Shown here piece by piece: positions 47,502-57,778 of a stretch of 64,000 bases of DNA. The DNA comes from Batillaria attramentaria. Its lineage: Eukaryota; Mollusca; Gastropoda; Batillariidae. The notes under the pieces were generated by a model. It saw only the letters and a program-made list of their open reading frames with translations, ran no database searches and was not told the origin of the DNA. A program made the position numbers and the translations under genes. Position 1 is the first letter of the stretch. Each line of letters starts with the position of its first letter. The stretch covers positions 2,012,501 to 2,076,500 of the forward strand of contig JACVVK020000053.1 in assembly GCA_018292915.2 (NCBI GenBank). The letters are read 5' to 3'.

Positions 47502-48776
47502 CAATCAAGTCAATTCTTGTTATTCATGTCACAATTTTTATCACAATTTTCCAGAGCACCGTGTCTGCTGCCTCTTTCCCCTCCAAAATACATAAATGTA
47601 TCAGATGCATCTGTGGTTGAAATCGCAAATTATGTAAAGGTGTGAGGTGACTCATCTTCATGGAACCATGTGGACCCGAGTGTTGATGATCACAGTGTGG
47701 GGAGAAGCCACTTCTCATACTGTGGAGTGAGAAGTTAGTATGGGTCAACAAGAGTTGAAAATCGCCAACATAAAAATCAACAGTACTTACTGGCATCAAG
47801 TTTGCATGTGTGTCAAATGGTTGAAGCTATACACACACACACACACGTGTGAACCTTCGCTTTATTTTTCTCTTACCAGTCGTCCAGACATAGTGCTGCT
47901 GAGCACATGAACTTTATGATTCTGTGTAACATATAATATGACAGAAAACTATTTTGCTGGAGGGATGGTTGATGATTTTGCCAACACTTTTTTTTTTTTT
48001 TTTAAACAACAATTATTTAGGATTCTAGGACTGGGTGAGCAAATGTCCTCTTTGGGTGTGAGGAGGGTCTACAGTCAGCGTGAGTTCATGATCACAAATC
48101 ACATTCAATAGAATGGTGTCAGTATTTCACTATTTGTATAGCATGCGGGTTTCATGTGATATATGATAATACATGTACAGTCATACATACTGATGGACAG
48201 TGTACATGGGATCAGCATACTCACTTGCATCCAACACATCATGTTCTTTACTGGGTTTATATATTAGTAGTACTCTCTGCATTAGTACATTTGTCGTACA
48301 TTTTGTTTACGTTCAAAGTTTTGTATCTAATGTCAGAAAGTGTGTGTGTGAATCCTATTTTATTTAAGACTGACTTACGAAAGAATATGGGGGGGGGGGG
48401 GGGGGGGGGGGGTGGGGAGGGGGGCTAATCCTCTGCTGTGTTGACAAGCACTGCTGTGTGTAGTGCACTAGTGTGGTTACAGCGTGGTCATGATAAGATA
48501 GACATGTACGCTGTCACGGTACTGTCTCTAAGGGGAACAGCACTACCTTTACTATGATTTAACCAGGAATTTGGATCAGTTGCACTCGCAGAAAGTTACT
48601 ATCACCAGCATCAGCTGCCAGTGTGACAAAAATGAGGATTGTTGTTAACCAGCTTACCTAACAACTCTATCTCATCATCTGTTGTGGAGCAAGTGCCTGT
48701 GCCCACATGTTTCTGTGTGTGCACATGATTTTGGGCTCCCTTGTGTAACAAAAGGAGTCTATGAACTAGCCCTCTG

Positions 48777-48812
<36 letters not shown>

Positions 48813-48829
48813 ACATTTCTGAAGCAAAC
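47502..48829. other. 3' flank of the ASB-like gene, no further gene seen
   Basis: Contains a T run at 47,989-48,003, a 24-G run at 48,389-48,412 followed by TGGGGAGGGGGG, and a GT microsatellite at about 48,779-48,811. No clear AATAAA near the stop codon was found. Confidence 0.55.
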
Positions 48830-49470
48830 CTTAATATTGGTATTCTCTCAGAATCTACAAACAGCAGAGGCACCAAACTTGGCATGCTGATACCAGACAG
48901 CCCTAAGACCTTTCAAAATATATCATTTATCACTAAAGCTGTCTGAAAATTTTACATTGGCATTTTCTTGGAATCTACGAACACCAGAGATTTTAAACTT
49001 TGCATGATAATAGACATTGATAAGAACTTTACAGATATATACATGTATTCAATGGTCTTGTGTCAAGGTCAAGGCCATACAAGCTATTTTTGTGAAAGCT
49101 TAACATGGGCATTTTCTCAGAAACAACAAACAGCAGAGGCACCAAACCTGGCATGCTAATAGACATTGATAAGACCTATGCATACATACCATTTTTGAAT
49201 GACCGTGACTCAAGGTCATTAAAGCTGTCTGTCGTGAATTTCAACATACCGTTTTCAGAGAAACTACAAATACTAGAGGCGTCAAACTTGGTATAATGAT
49301 AGACATTGGTGAGATCTCATTTTAATGACCTTGACCCAAGGTCAAGGCCATACAAACAGTTTTGGGGTAAACTGAAATATTGCCAGGAACTAAGAAACAC
49401 CAGAGACACCATACTTGACTTGATGATAGATATTGATAAGATTTTTTAGAAACATACTCTTTTGAATGAC
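48830..49470 (+). repeat. Degenerate about 130-160-bp repeat with TGACCTTGACC/AGGTCAAGG motifs, about 4-5 copies
   Basis: Each unit runs CAGAGGCACCAAACTTGGCA, TGCTAATAGACATTGATAAG, then TGACCTTGACCCAAGGTCAA or a decayed version. Copies are diverged by substitutions and indels, so the repeat is old. AGGTCA half-sites recur in most units. Confidence 0.75.
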
Positions 49471-49651
49471 CTTGACCCATGTCACAAGGGAGCCATGGAG
49501 GCTGCTGCCTCTCTTGTTACCTCCTGTGGTTAAGGACAAATAAGGTTAACCTGATTAACCTTTGCTGTATGTCGTGGATGCAAATGCACCCACACTTTCA
49601 TAAACAAGTAAATAAGCAACGCAAATGTATAACCCCTCCCCAGACATCATG

Positions 49652-49702
49652 GCCCGTATGTGGTGGAAAAGGACGTTAAACTCCCAAACACCCACCCACC
49701 CC
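49652..49702 (+). mobile_element. SINE 3' fragment
   Basis: CGTATGTGGTGGAAAAGGAC, GTTAAACTCCCAAACACCCA matches the 3' end of the SINE family in plus orientation; the tRNA-like head is missing. Confidence 0.8.
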
Positions 49703-50323
49703 CCCAGACATCATGGGTGCAAAACCACCCAAGCTTTTAAAGAAGGAAAAAAACCATTAACAATTCTCCCTGTACATCGGGAGCGCTGAACCACCCACAC
49801 TTGGAGGGTAGAGTCCAGTAAACACGTGTGTCTCAAAGAAAATAGACAAGAAAGAAACTAACAGAACTATCAACAGATAACTGTGTGACCAAACATATGA
49901 CGCCACACATTGAAACTGCGCTGATTACTGAAATGGCGGGTTGCAACGATGATGAGATCAGTCCCGGCAAAATAAGTGAAAAACGCTTGCACCCACGATA
50001 TACGGCGAGGGACAATATATTTTTTCCTTCTTTTAAAAGCATGGGTACATTTGCACCCATGACGTATGGTGCAGAAAGTTTCTCCTTTACAGTATGCCCA
50101 TGATATATGGTGTGCAAGTTAAAGTTTTTAGGCAATGTACAGCAAAGGTTTGAAGAACATGGTGTAATAATTTGGTCAGTTTGTGAACTTGTAGTTCTAC
50201 TCTGTGATCTTGATAAAGATCAGTGGTGCTTTTACTGCACAAACATTGTTTCTCTGTTTTTTAAACTGGTGTTAAAAACTTCCATGGAGCTTAACAGGCC
50301 AACACCACACTGGACTTTCTGAA
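49703..50323. other. Intergenic sequence with scattered CATCATGGGTGCA-like motifs
   Basis: Short motifs resembling the unit of the array at 50,577 recur singly (CATCATGGGTGCA at about 49,709; CACCCACGATATACGG, CACCCATGACGTATGG and GCCCATGATATATGG between 49,990 and 50,115). No gene is called. Confidence 0.5.
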
Positions 50324-50347
50324 AGGGTTAGGGTTAGGGTTAGGGTT
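50324..50347 (+). repeat. Interstitial telomere-like (TTAGGG)4
   Basis: Four GGGTTA units in a row between unique flanks. This is the standard metazoan telomere repeat, far too short to be a telomere. Confidence 0.92.
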
Positions 50348-50576
50348 CTCAGTGAAATTTGCCACTTGTAGTTTCTTTTGCTAAAACTGTGTACTGCGCG
50401 TTCCTTGCTGGCGGCAAGAAACTTTTTTTTTCTTTTTTTTTTCTGTCTACTCTTATGTAATGGAAACATTTTAGTAGCTGACCGTTTTTGTTGCTGTGTA
50501 ACCTTCGCACTAGGTCACTTGAAAATGTGTGCGCCTTACATCGTGAGTGCAAACACGTGTACTTGACAGAAGAAAT

Positions 50577-50851
50577 CTTGCACACCGTACATCATGGGTG
50601 CACACACCGTACAACATGGGAGCACACACCGTACAACATGGGAGCACACACCGTACAACATGGGAGCACACACCGTACAACATGGGAGCACACACCGTAC
50701 AACATGGGAGCACACACCGTACAACATGGGAGCACACACCGTACATCATGGGTGCACACACCGTACATCATGGGTGCACACACCGTACAACATGGGAGCA
50801 CACACCGTACATCATGGGAGCACACACCGTACAACATGGGAGCACACACCT
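50577..50851 (+). repeat. 22-bp minisatellite, 12 copies
   Basis: The unit is CACACCGTACAACATGGGAG plus CA, with some copies CATCATGGGTG. All three frames are open on both strands, so the frames of 80-220 codons here are artefacts. Confidence 0.96.
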
Positions 50852-50907
50852 ATGTATACATGTACGGCATGCATGGTTACTGCTTTGAAAACATAGGTAC
50901 ATGTAGT

Positions 50908-51070
50908 GTGTGTGTGTGGGGGTTACGTCCTTTTCCACCACATAGGGTGATATCAAAGACGGGGCAACGAGGAAAAAGGCAGCGCAAATATTTGGCTCCA
51001 GCCGGGATACAAACTCACGAACTGAGCATTAGAAGTCCAACGCTCTACCATTCGACCACCCCGGCTCCCC
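50908..51070 (-). mobile_element. tRNA-derived SINE
   Basis: Minus-strand copy of the same family: head GGGGAGCCGGGGTGGTCGAA, TGGTAGAGCGTTGGACTTCT, with B-box decayed to GTTTGTATCCC. The tail is shortened by deletion of GTTTAA. No convincing target-site duplication. Confidence 0.9.
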
Positions 51071-51119
51071 CCACCCACCATGTACAGGGAGGGTTATACA
51101 TCATTTTTCTTGTTTCTTT

Positions 51120-51310
51120 ACAATCAAAATCACCTCCCCAATATCGTTATTGACAAGGTCATGAAGTATTGTGAATCCAGCATGAAAATTGACTGAACGT
51201 TTCAATGGAAGTATGAGGGCAAAATCGTTCACCATTTACGGCAAAGGCGTTGTACACAATTATGATGTGGCCCGCCAAGGACTTTGTTTAACACCAAATA
51301 ATTATATGTG
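51120..51310 (-). pseudogene. Diverged copy of the unidentified element at 44,761
   Basis: Patchy but collinear nucleotide similarity with 44,781-45,060 over about 190 bp; the frame is broken by stops. Recognised by eye only. Confidence 0.3.
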
Positions 51311-51717
51311 TGTCAATATATACACAACTGTGAAGACGTACGTAATATTCACTGCTTTTTGTTACGTCTTTTGCCTCTCCTCCAGCCAGATTCACTTTGT
51401 GTAAAAATGTAATGATTGCACTGAATGTTGAAATCACTGACTGAAGCAGTAGCCGACTATAGCTACTCTACAAGCTGTATTTGTGGTTGACGAGTTGTTT
51501 TTTGTCAGAGAAATTCATGAAAACAAAGTGAAGTATGTTAGATTCATTGCTATCACAAAGAAGCAATACTCTCAATACTCATACATTGAAAAGAAATGAT
51601 TTGCAGCTTCATTTTCTAGTGTAGCTTTTGCTGTTTTTGTGTTCCGTGCACCTGAAGTATGTACACCTGGCGTGCTGGGGGTAAAAGGCAATGTACATTG
51701 AAGTTCTAAATTTGTGT
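51311..51717. other. Intergenic sequence without recognised genes
   Basis: No repeat, element or coding signature seen. Confidence 0.5.
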
Positions 51718-51853
51718 TTGTGTGAGTGTGATAGCGTGTGTGTGTGTGATAGCGTGTGTGTGTGTGATAGCGTGTGTGTGTGTGATAGCGTGTGTGTGTG
51801 TGATAGCGTGTGTGAGTGTGATAGCGTGTGTGAGTGTGATAGCGTGTGTGTGT
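51718..51853 (+). repeat. 18-bp minisatellite (TGATAGCGTGTGTGTGTG), 7-8 copies
   Basis: A GT-rich repeat with TGATAGC spacers. Confidence 0.95.
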
Positions 51854-52094
51854 ATAATGGCTTGTGGGGGTGAGTGTGTGTTTAAAATACTCGGCACACA
51901 TAAAATGACAAAACATTCGAAGCATTCATGTTTTGTTTACTTCCACTCTGGCAGTCAGACCTGTGAACATTCACACATAAAACATTTGCAACCTGCAAAG
52001 TCACATATCCCGTATGAATGAAAATACACTATGTTGAAATCAACAACATGGAGGGGAACACAATGGGAAGAAATAGTAGTGTAAATAAGTGCTC

Positions 52095-52507
52095 CACATC
52101 AACCCAACTGTCATATCAAACACCTCTACCCAACTGTCATATCAAACACCTCTACCCAACTGTCATATCAAACACCTCTACCCAACTGTCATATCAAACA
52201 CCTCTACCCAACTGTCATATCAAACGCCTCTACCCAACTGTCATATCAAACGCCTCTACCCAACTGTCATATCAAACGCCTCTACCCAACTGTCATATCA
52301 AACACCTCTACCCAACTGTCATATCAAACACCTCTACCCAACTGTCATATCAAACACCTCTACCCAACTGTCATATCAAACACCTCTCGTTCTTGCATAA
52401 AGTAGCATGTTCACATCAACCCAACTGTCATATCAAACACCTCTCGTACATCAACCCAACTGTCATATCAAACACCTCTCGTTCTTGCATAAAGTAGCAT
52501 GTTCAAA
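52095..52507 (+). repeat. 26-bp minisatellite (CCTCTACCCAACTGTCATAT)
   Basis: About 11 tandem 26-bp copies to 52,387, then an expanded higher-order form in which CGTTCTTGCATAAAGTAGCA separates further copies. Confidence 0.95.
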
Positions 52508-52734
52508 TTTCTGAACTGATCACCTGATGACAATGGGTGACGTTGCAAACAATAGATGCAGACACAATCGTAGCTGAGCCACACATGCTGATGCTGATGC
52601 AGATAGTCCTAGCTTATAGTCCCTTGCTTCTAATACATGTATTATATTCCAGAATTAACATCCTGCCTGACAGACGCGTACACAAGTTACCCTAAAAACT
52701 GTAGTAAAAGACATCACAGCTGGCTGCCTAATGA

Positions 52735-53035
52735 AAAGGCAAAGATACATGACCCATACACGGATACAGACACATGACCCATACAAGAGCCACATAACTT
52801 ACGCAGCTCTTGCCCATACAGATACATGACCCATACAAGAGCCAGGTAACAATACATATACAGTATATGCAATTATTGCCCATACAGATGAACCATACAA
52901 GAGCCACTTAAGTTACGCAGCTCTTGCCCATACAGATACTGATATATAACCCACACAGACACATGACCCATACAGACAAATGACCCATACAGACACATGA
53001 CCCATACAGACAAATGAGTCATAACCCATAAGGCC
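52735..53035 (+). repeat. Degenerate ACCCATACAGACACATG repeat
   Basis: About 15 irregular copies of a 16-17-bp motif, mixed with a 75-bp duplication containing TTACGCAGCTCTTGCCCATA (about 52,800 and 52,912). Confidence 0.8.
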
Positions 53036-53087
53036 AAGTGACTGCAAATGATCACCAAAGATGGTGTGACTGTGAAATGATATGGTA

Positions 53088-53267
53088 CAGTCAAACCTGT
53101 GTAAGGCGGTCACCCAAGGGACGGGGCCAAACTGACCGCCTTAGACAGGTGTGACCGGGTTATCCAGGGTGACATGTCAACAGTTAGCATGTCAGGGGAT
53201 CCTCTGGGGTGACCAGGTTAGACAGTGGCATGGCTTATACAGGTGACCGCCTTGGCAGGTTCGACTG
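53088..53267. mobile_element. pogo-like MITE, 180 bp, TA target site
   Basis: Terminal inverted repeats of about 25 bp: the left end CAGTCAAACCTGTGTAAGGC and the reverse complement of the right end CAGTCGAACCTGCCAAGGCG, both continuing to GTCAC. TA dinucleotides flank both ends (53,086-53,087 and 53,268-53,269). The TIR start and TA target fit pogo/Tigger-type Tc1/mariner elements. No transposase, hence a non-autonomous copy. Confidence 0.88.
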
Positions 53268-53269
53268 TA

Positions 53270-54672
53270 TCATTTTTTTTTTTTTAATGTCATTCATTAT
53301 TATCTTCATTATTTTTTTGTGTGGACAGACTAGACTGGCAGCAATATGATATGCTGTATGCAGCTCAACCATCAGTCGTAGGAAAATCTTTATCAGTATT
53401 GTCCGTCATTTATGTGACATTCAAACAACTGTTAATGGTGATCTGAAATCATTACCAAGTTAACGGTCATAGTACAGACTTACCTATCACTGCCTAATCT
53501 CAATTTGAACAGGTGCAAAGTCAAATCTGTTCTGTTTCACATGTACACCACACACAAAAACATTTCCACCTCCGCATTAGATAAAGGTGAACTTTCTTTC
53601 AAAATCATGTTAGATCAAATACACTCTCCTTGACACCGAAATTCCATTAAAATTTTCAAAATGTGGATGACCTCACTACCCATAATTATTACCTTCACCT
53701 GTCAACTACTTGAACAAGTAAGTTGTGGCAGTATAGTACAGTACAGTACAGTACAGTATGTGTGCACCAGAGAAGGGTAATTCAAGCAATTGAAACTTGT
53801 CATGTCATCCATGTATACTAACACTAACAGCTACTTCATCTACAACCTGCAACACATCTAGCCGTTCTACTACACGTACATGTAATGCCCACAGCCTGAG
53901 CCACAATGTATAAATTAGTTTGATCAGATCTGTACAAATACACTGACACACCTTCAAACATCATACACTACTCCCACACCCATCAACCAGAATGAATGTG
54001 GTGTCTAGTGATCACGAACACAACTGTACAGCAGAAACAACTCAAATTATCCCCCTCCCACATACATACCAGTTTTTTTTTTAAATGTAAGGCAGGACAA
54101 TCTTTCTCACTCAAAACATACCAACATTTACAAACATCAAATAACAAATTTACATTATATACAAACAACACCTGTGGAAAAAAGTGCCACATTTATCAAA
54201 CAACAAAACAACCAACATAGAGTTCTACCCTACTTTCCAAAACATGATAAAAATTTGTTCTACAGCAAACCAAAGCCACCAACATAAAGACTTATGGTGC
54301 ATGTGGTTCTGTGACAGGTCATGGTGTGTTGATGTCAGTCAGAAGGGAGGTACAGTACATGTAAAACACACTTTTCAATTCTCTCACTGGAGGTTCAGTA
54401 CTAGAAGCATTCAACACCAAACATTACCGCTGTGGTGGAATTTTCATGATAGCACATTTTTCACGTCTGAGGTGTTCTCAAAATCTCGTTATGCCAAAAT
54501 TTCACAAAACTTACAATACAAGAAAAGATTTTCTCTCACAATTTCAAGACAGGCAAATATTCAAATATTAACGCTTACATATACCCCCCCCCCCCCCCCC
54601 CAAAGAAAACAAACAAAACAAAACAACAAACAAGAAAAACCCAACAACAAACTATTAAATGCAATGCAACAT
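53270..54672. other. Intergenic sequence without recognised genes
   Basis: GTACA repeats at 53,739-53,758 and a C-run at about 54,586-54,601 followed by A-rich sequence. No gene is called. Confidence 0.5.
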
Positions 54673-54868
54673 CCTCATGAGGGAAACCAGGACAGCCAAA
54701 TGGTAGAGCGCTGGATTTTCACAGCTCGGGTCATGAATTCGAATCCCAGCTGGGGCCAAACATTTACGCTGGCCTTTTCCTTGTTGCCCCATCTTTGGTA
54801 TCACCCATACGTGGTGGAGAAGGATGTTAAACTCCCAAACACCCATCCATCCACCCACCCTCATGAGG
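54673..54868 (+). mobile_element. tRNA-derived SINE, plus orientation, with 10-bp target-site duplication
   Basis: Head AATGGTAGAGCGCTGGATTT, then CGAATCCCAGC B-box, then GTGGTGGAGAAGGATGTTAA and ACTCCCAAACACCCATCC. CCTCATGAGG flanks it at 54,673-54,682 and 54,859-54,868. The anticodon region differs from the UCU-like copies, so it is a separate or more decayed subfamily member. Confidence 0.88.
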
Positions 54869-56422
54869 AACGAAAAGCTGGACGATGATAATTTCATCTG
54901 AAAATGAATCATGCAGGTGTTGACAATGGCACAGCAAGTGAATATTTCCACAGAAATTCTGCATGGACATTGCTACTGCTCAGGTGAAGTCCAAATACAA
55001 AGACAACAGAAATATATGTATTGCTCAAGTGGTGTCAGAATGAGACAACTGCCACCAGTTCATTGTAATGCTCACCATACTTTTCTACAGACGCCAAACT
55101 TTAAAAACAATCATTCTTCAGTTGTATCAGCAGCCGAGTCTTGATTGGAGGAATCACTCCCGAAAGGGATACAACTGCATTTACTATCTGTGGCACATTC
55201 ATAATGACCAGTGTGAACTGCCAATGACAAAGGGATTTTCTAACTTTCCAAACTGGGGATGGGGGGGGGGGATGGGGAGGTAGTGGGAGATGGGGTGGTG
55301 GTGATGGGGAGTGGGGGGAGGGTGTCATGTTGTAGTGCACATGGATGTATTAAATAATCTCAATTACAGTTTTGTAAAATGTTATGGTCATTTTAACAGT
55401 CAGTAAAATAACATGCACCACATGAATAAACTGTGTGATTGTCGTCAGTGCGGCATCTTCGCTCACTTCGGCATCTTCTTCACACACTACCGGCATCTTC
55501 TTCACACCCAGCAGGTATCTTCTTCACACAATCGACATCATCTTCACACACTATCAACATCTTCACACACTACCGGCATCTTCCTCACTCACCTCCAGCA
55601 TCATCTTTCAGTAAATCCCAACACTCACCACTGCTCATTTCCCCGCAGTGTAGAAGAAACATGAAGGAGTGCCATAGAAGACAGCTTGAGACTTACCGGT
55701 ACAGTACATAATATGTACTCACAACTTGTTGAATGGAACTTGACAGTTGAGTATTTCCTCCCTTCAACACTGAACGACTCGGCCTACATACAACAGCTCT
55801 TCAATTTTACACGTCAATCAAATAAGGATAATATAACTACATGTATAATATAAAATATCACTGAATGCCAATCAGAGCTGCTGGGTAAAAATAGACTGTG
55901 GTTAATAGAGAGTCTGACGGTCAAACAGAACAGAAACCCTATCACATGATCCTCTCGGGCAAACCACGTACCTCAAAAGATTACGAAACAAGGATCGCAC
56001 ATACACACACACACACACACACCATTTTCTTCTTATGTAGACACTGATATCTACTGTGTGAAAACAATGAACACCCTACAGCTGAAGACATATGGATGGC
56101 GTGGACAGTCGACCTTGGACTGACTGCGAGTCAAACCCTACGGACCTCCCATGGGACCACCAGTTGACCCATTATGATCCTATCCTACTACTGACAGGAT
56201 CAGTTCTGTACATAGTACATGTAACACTGTACACAACTATTACTACAAGTACAAATGACACAAACAGTGATCCCCACATTTATAGTATACCAGTATATGT
56301 ACATTCCCAACAACATAGATATTGCAACTTTACATTTACCCACACACACAAAATGCAGCTTTAAAATGTGCATGCACACATGCATATATACAAACACACA
56401 CACACACTTAAACACATGCATA

Positions 56423-56465
<43 letters not shown>

Positions 56466-56485
56466 ATCATCACTGATGTTGACTT
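54869..56485. other. 3' flank of MBTPS1 with simple repeats
   Basis: G-rich tract 55,257-55,323, degenerate GCATCTTCTTCACACACTAC repeats at about 55,450-55,600, CA runs near 56,002-56,022 and 56,391-56,462. No gene is called; the MBTPS1 3' UTR is expected to run leftward from 56,485. Confidence 0.55.
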
Positions 56486-56810
56486 TCACACTCCCGGCAT
56501 TTTCCCGCCAGGGTTCGCATTTCTTCGGAGCTTTGGTCTTTTCCTCTTGGGTCGTGAGCGATTGCGATAGTACTGGTTGAAGAGGAACAGTATAACCAGC
56601 CCGGTACCCAGGAAGGCCAGCACGGGGAAGAAACTAGAATGATCCTGCACCAGCTGTGTGCCGGACAATTGCGAGTCCACGGGGTATCCCGGCCTATCCT
56701 TGATTCCGTTGACGTGGCCGTTTAGTGGGTCGTCGCCGTGCTTGTTTAGGGGCAACATGGCCGCTGGGTCAAGGTCGATGGACATCAGCTTCTGGGGCTG
56801 ATACAGGTTG
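56486..56810 (-). CDS. MBTPS1: MBTPS1 (site-1 protease), last coding exon
   Basis: Minus strand, acceptor TTTTTCCCAG|CAACC, stop TGA at 56,488-56,486. It encodes NLYQPQKLMSIDLDPAA, a linker, the membrane span FFPVLAFLGTGLVILFLFNQ, a basic tail NRSRPKRKRPKLRRN and the ending MPGV. Human MBTPS1 has the same arrangement: LLSIDLD, PVFAFLGAMVVLAFF and SRPKRRKPRVKR, as I recall. Site-1 protease is a Golgi-resident type I membrane subtilisin-like protease that cuts SREBPs, ATF6 and other precursors in the lumen. This exon supplies the anchor and cytosolic tail only. The linker before the membrane span differs from the human one. Confidence 0.95.
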
Positions 56811-57232
56811 CTGGGAAAAACAACGCAAGATGTCTACACTGATAATAAGAATAATAAGTTTCTATGTTTCATCACCCACCACAAAGCACATGCAACTCTC
56901 TTATGTATTTCTGCAACATGTCTACCTCAACAACATCTGCGTTTAATACAAGAAAGAAGAGGAACACCACGGAAGATGAACTAGCGTACATACGTCATGA
57001 ACAGTAAGTGGGAACAGTAAGTGGGAACAGTACTGCACCTGAAGAGATTTTGGGAAGAAACACTTGATTCTGTTCACAAGCCTTTTCTACACTAAGACAA
57101 TGTCATGTTTAGTGAAAATTATCCCCATTCACAAAACACACAAAATCCTACTAAAATTTGTCAGAACATAATTATTGCAAATCTGAAAGTGGTTTCAGGA
57201 CACATGTCTGTGTTCAGACAAATGGAACGTAC
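56811..57232 (-). other. MBTPS1 intron before the last exon
   Basis: 422 bp, GT-AG on the minus strand, with a small GAACAGTAAGTGG duplication near 57,000. No array. Confidence 0.9.
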
Positions 57233-57359
57233 CTAGGGGCGGACTTATTGAGTGGGTGAGGTTTGGCCCAGTTCAGACTTGGACATGGTGGTAAAGGGCG
57301 CGACCTTGACTTCCCTAGGTTACCCTCAATGACCTTGGAGTACCGATGTAGGTGGTTGC
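57233..57359 (-). CDS. MBTPS1: MBTPS1 exon (NHLHRYSK segment)
   Basis: 127 nt; acceptor CTGTTTCAG|GCAACC, donor CCTAG|GTACGT. It encodes NHLHRYSKVIEGNLG, then RPLPPCPSLNWAKPHPLNKS, then AP, with split codons at both ends (Gly and Ser). Human has NHLHRYSKVLEAHLG and [20 protein letters not shown]. Phase 1 at the start and phase 2 at the end match the neighbouring exons. Confidence 0.96.
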
Positions 57360-57536
57360 CTGAAACAGCAGAAGGTAAACATCTTATTGGCCACTTGCCA
57401 CTGGGAAGCCTGAAGAAAATTCCAACAAAATGAAGGTGAGAATAGTGCGAAAGTGCTGACTGTACCGTTGACCTTCATCACGTTTATGTCGTTTAGATCG
57501 GGCAGAATCTATTGACGACTGCCATGTTAAACTGAC

Positions 57537-57659
57537 CTTCCATTCTCTCCGGCAGTTCCAGCATGGGAGGTAACTCCACAGGCTCCTGCATGAAGAGGTT
57601 TGTAGGCAGCACCTTGTGGGCCGTGTACTCCAGTATGGCTTTCAGCAACCAGAAACAGT
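57537..57659 (-). CDS. MBTPS1: MBTPS1 exon (CFWLLKAILEY segment)
   Basis: 123 nt; acceptor CTTTTGCAG|ACTGTTTC, donor GAAG|GTCAGT. It encodes the rest of DCFWLLKAILEYTAHKVLP, a variable loop, then LPERMEG. Human has DCFWLLDALLQYTSYGV and PERMEG. Confidence 0.96.
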
Positions 57660-57778
57660 CTGCAAAAGGGGATTTGTTGATGCTTGTTAGTTATGGCTCC
57701 TGACACAGCTGTCCACCACACAATAAAACTGAAACTAGTCAGCCCTCTCCAGCATCTTGCGCTACCAGTCACCATGTC

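Noticed and set aside
50324..50347. Chromosome end
   Set aside because: Only four TTAGGG units, with unique sequence and genes on both sides.
41946..54868. Functional tRNA genes
   Set aside because: The A/B-box heads belong to SINE copies; acceptor stems do not pair well and each is fused to the same non-tRNA body.
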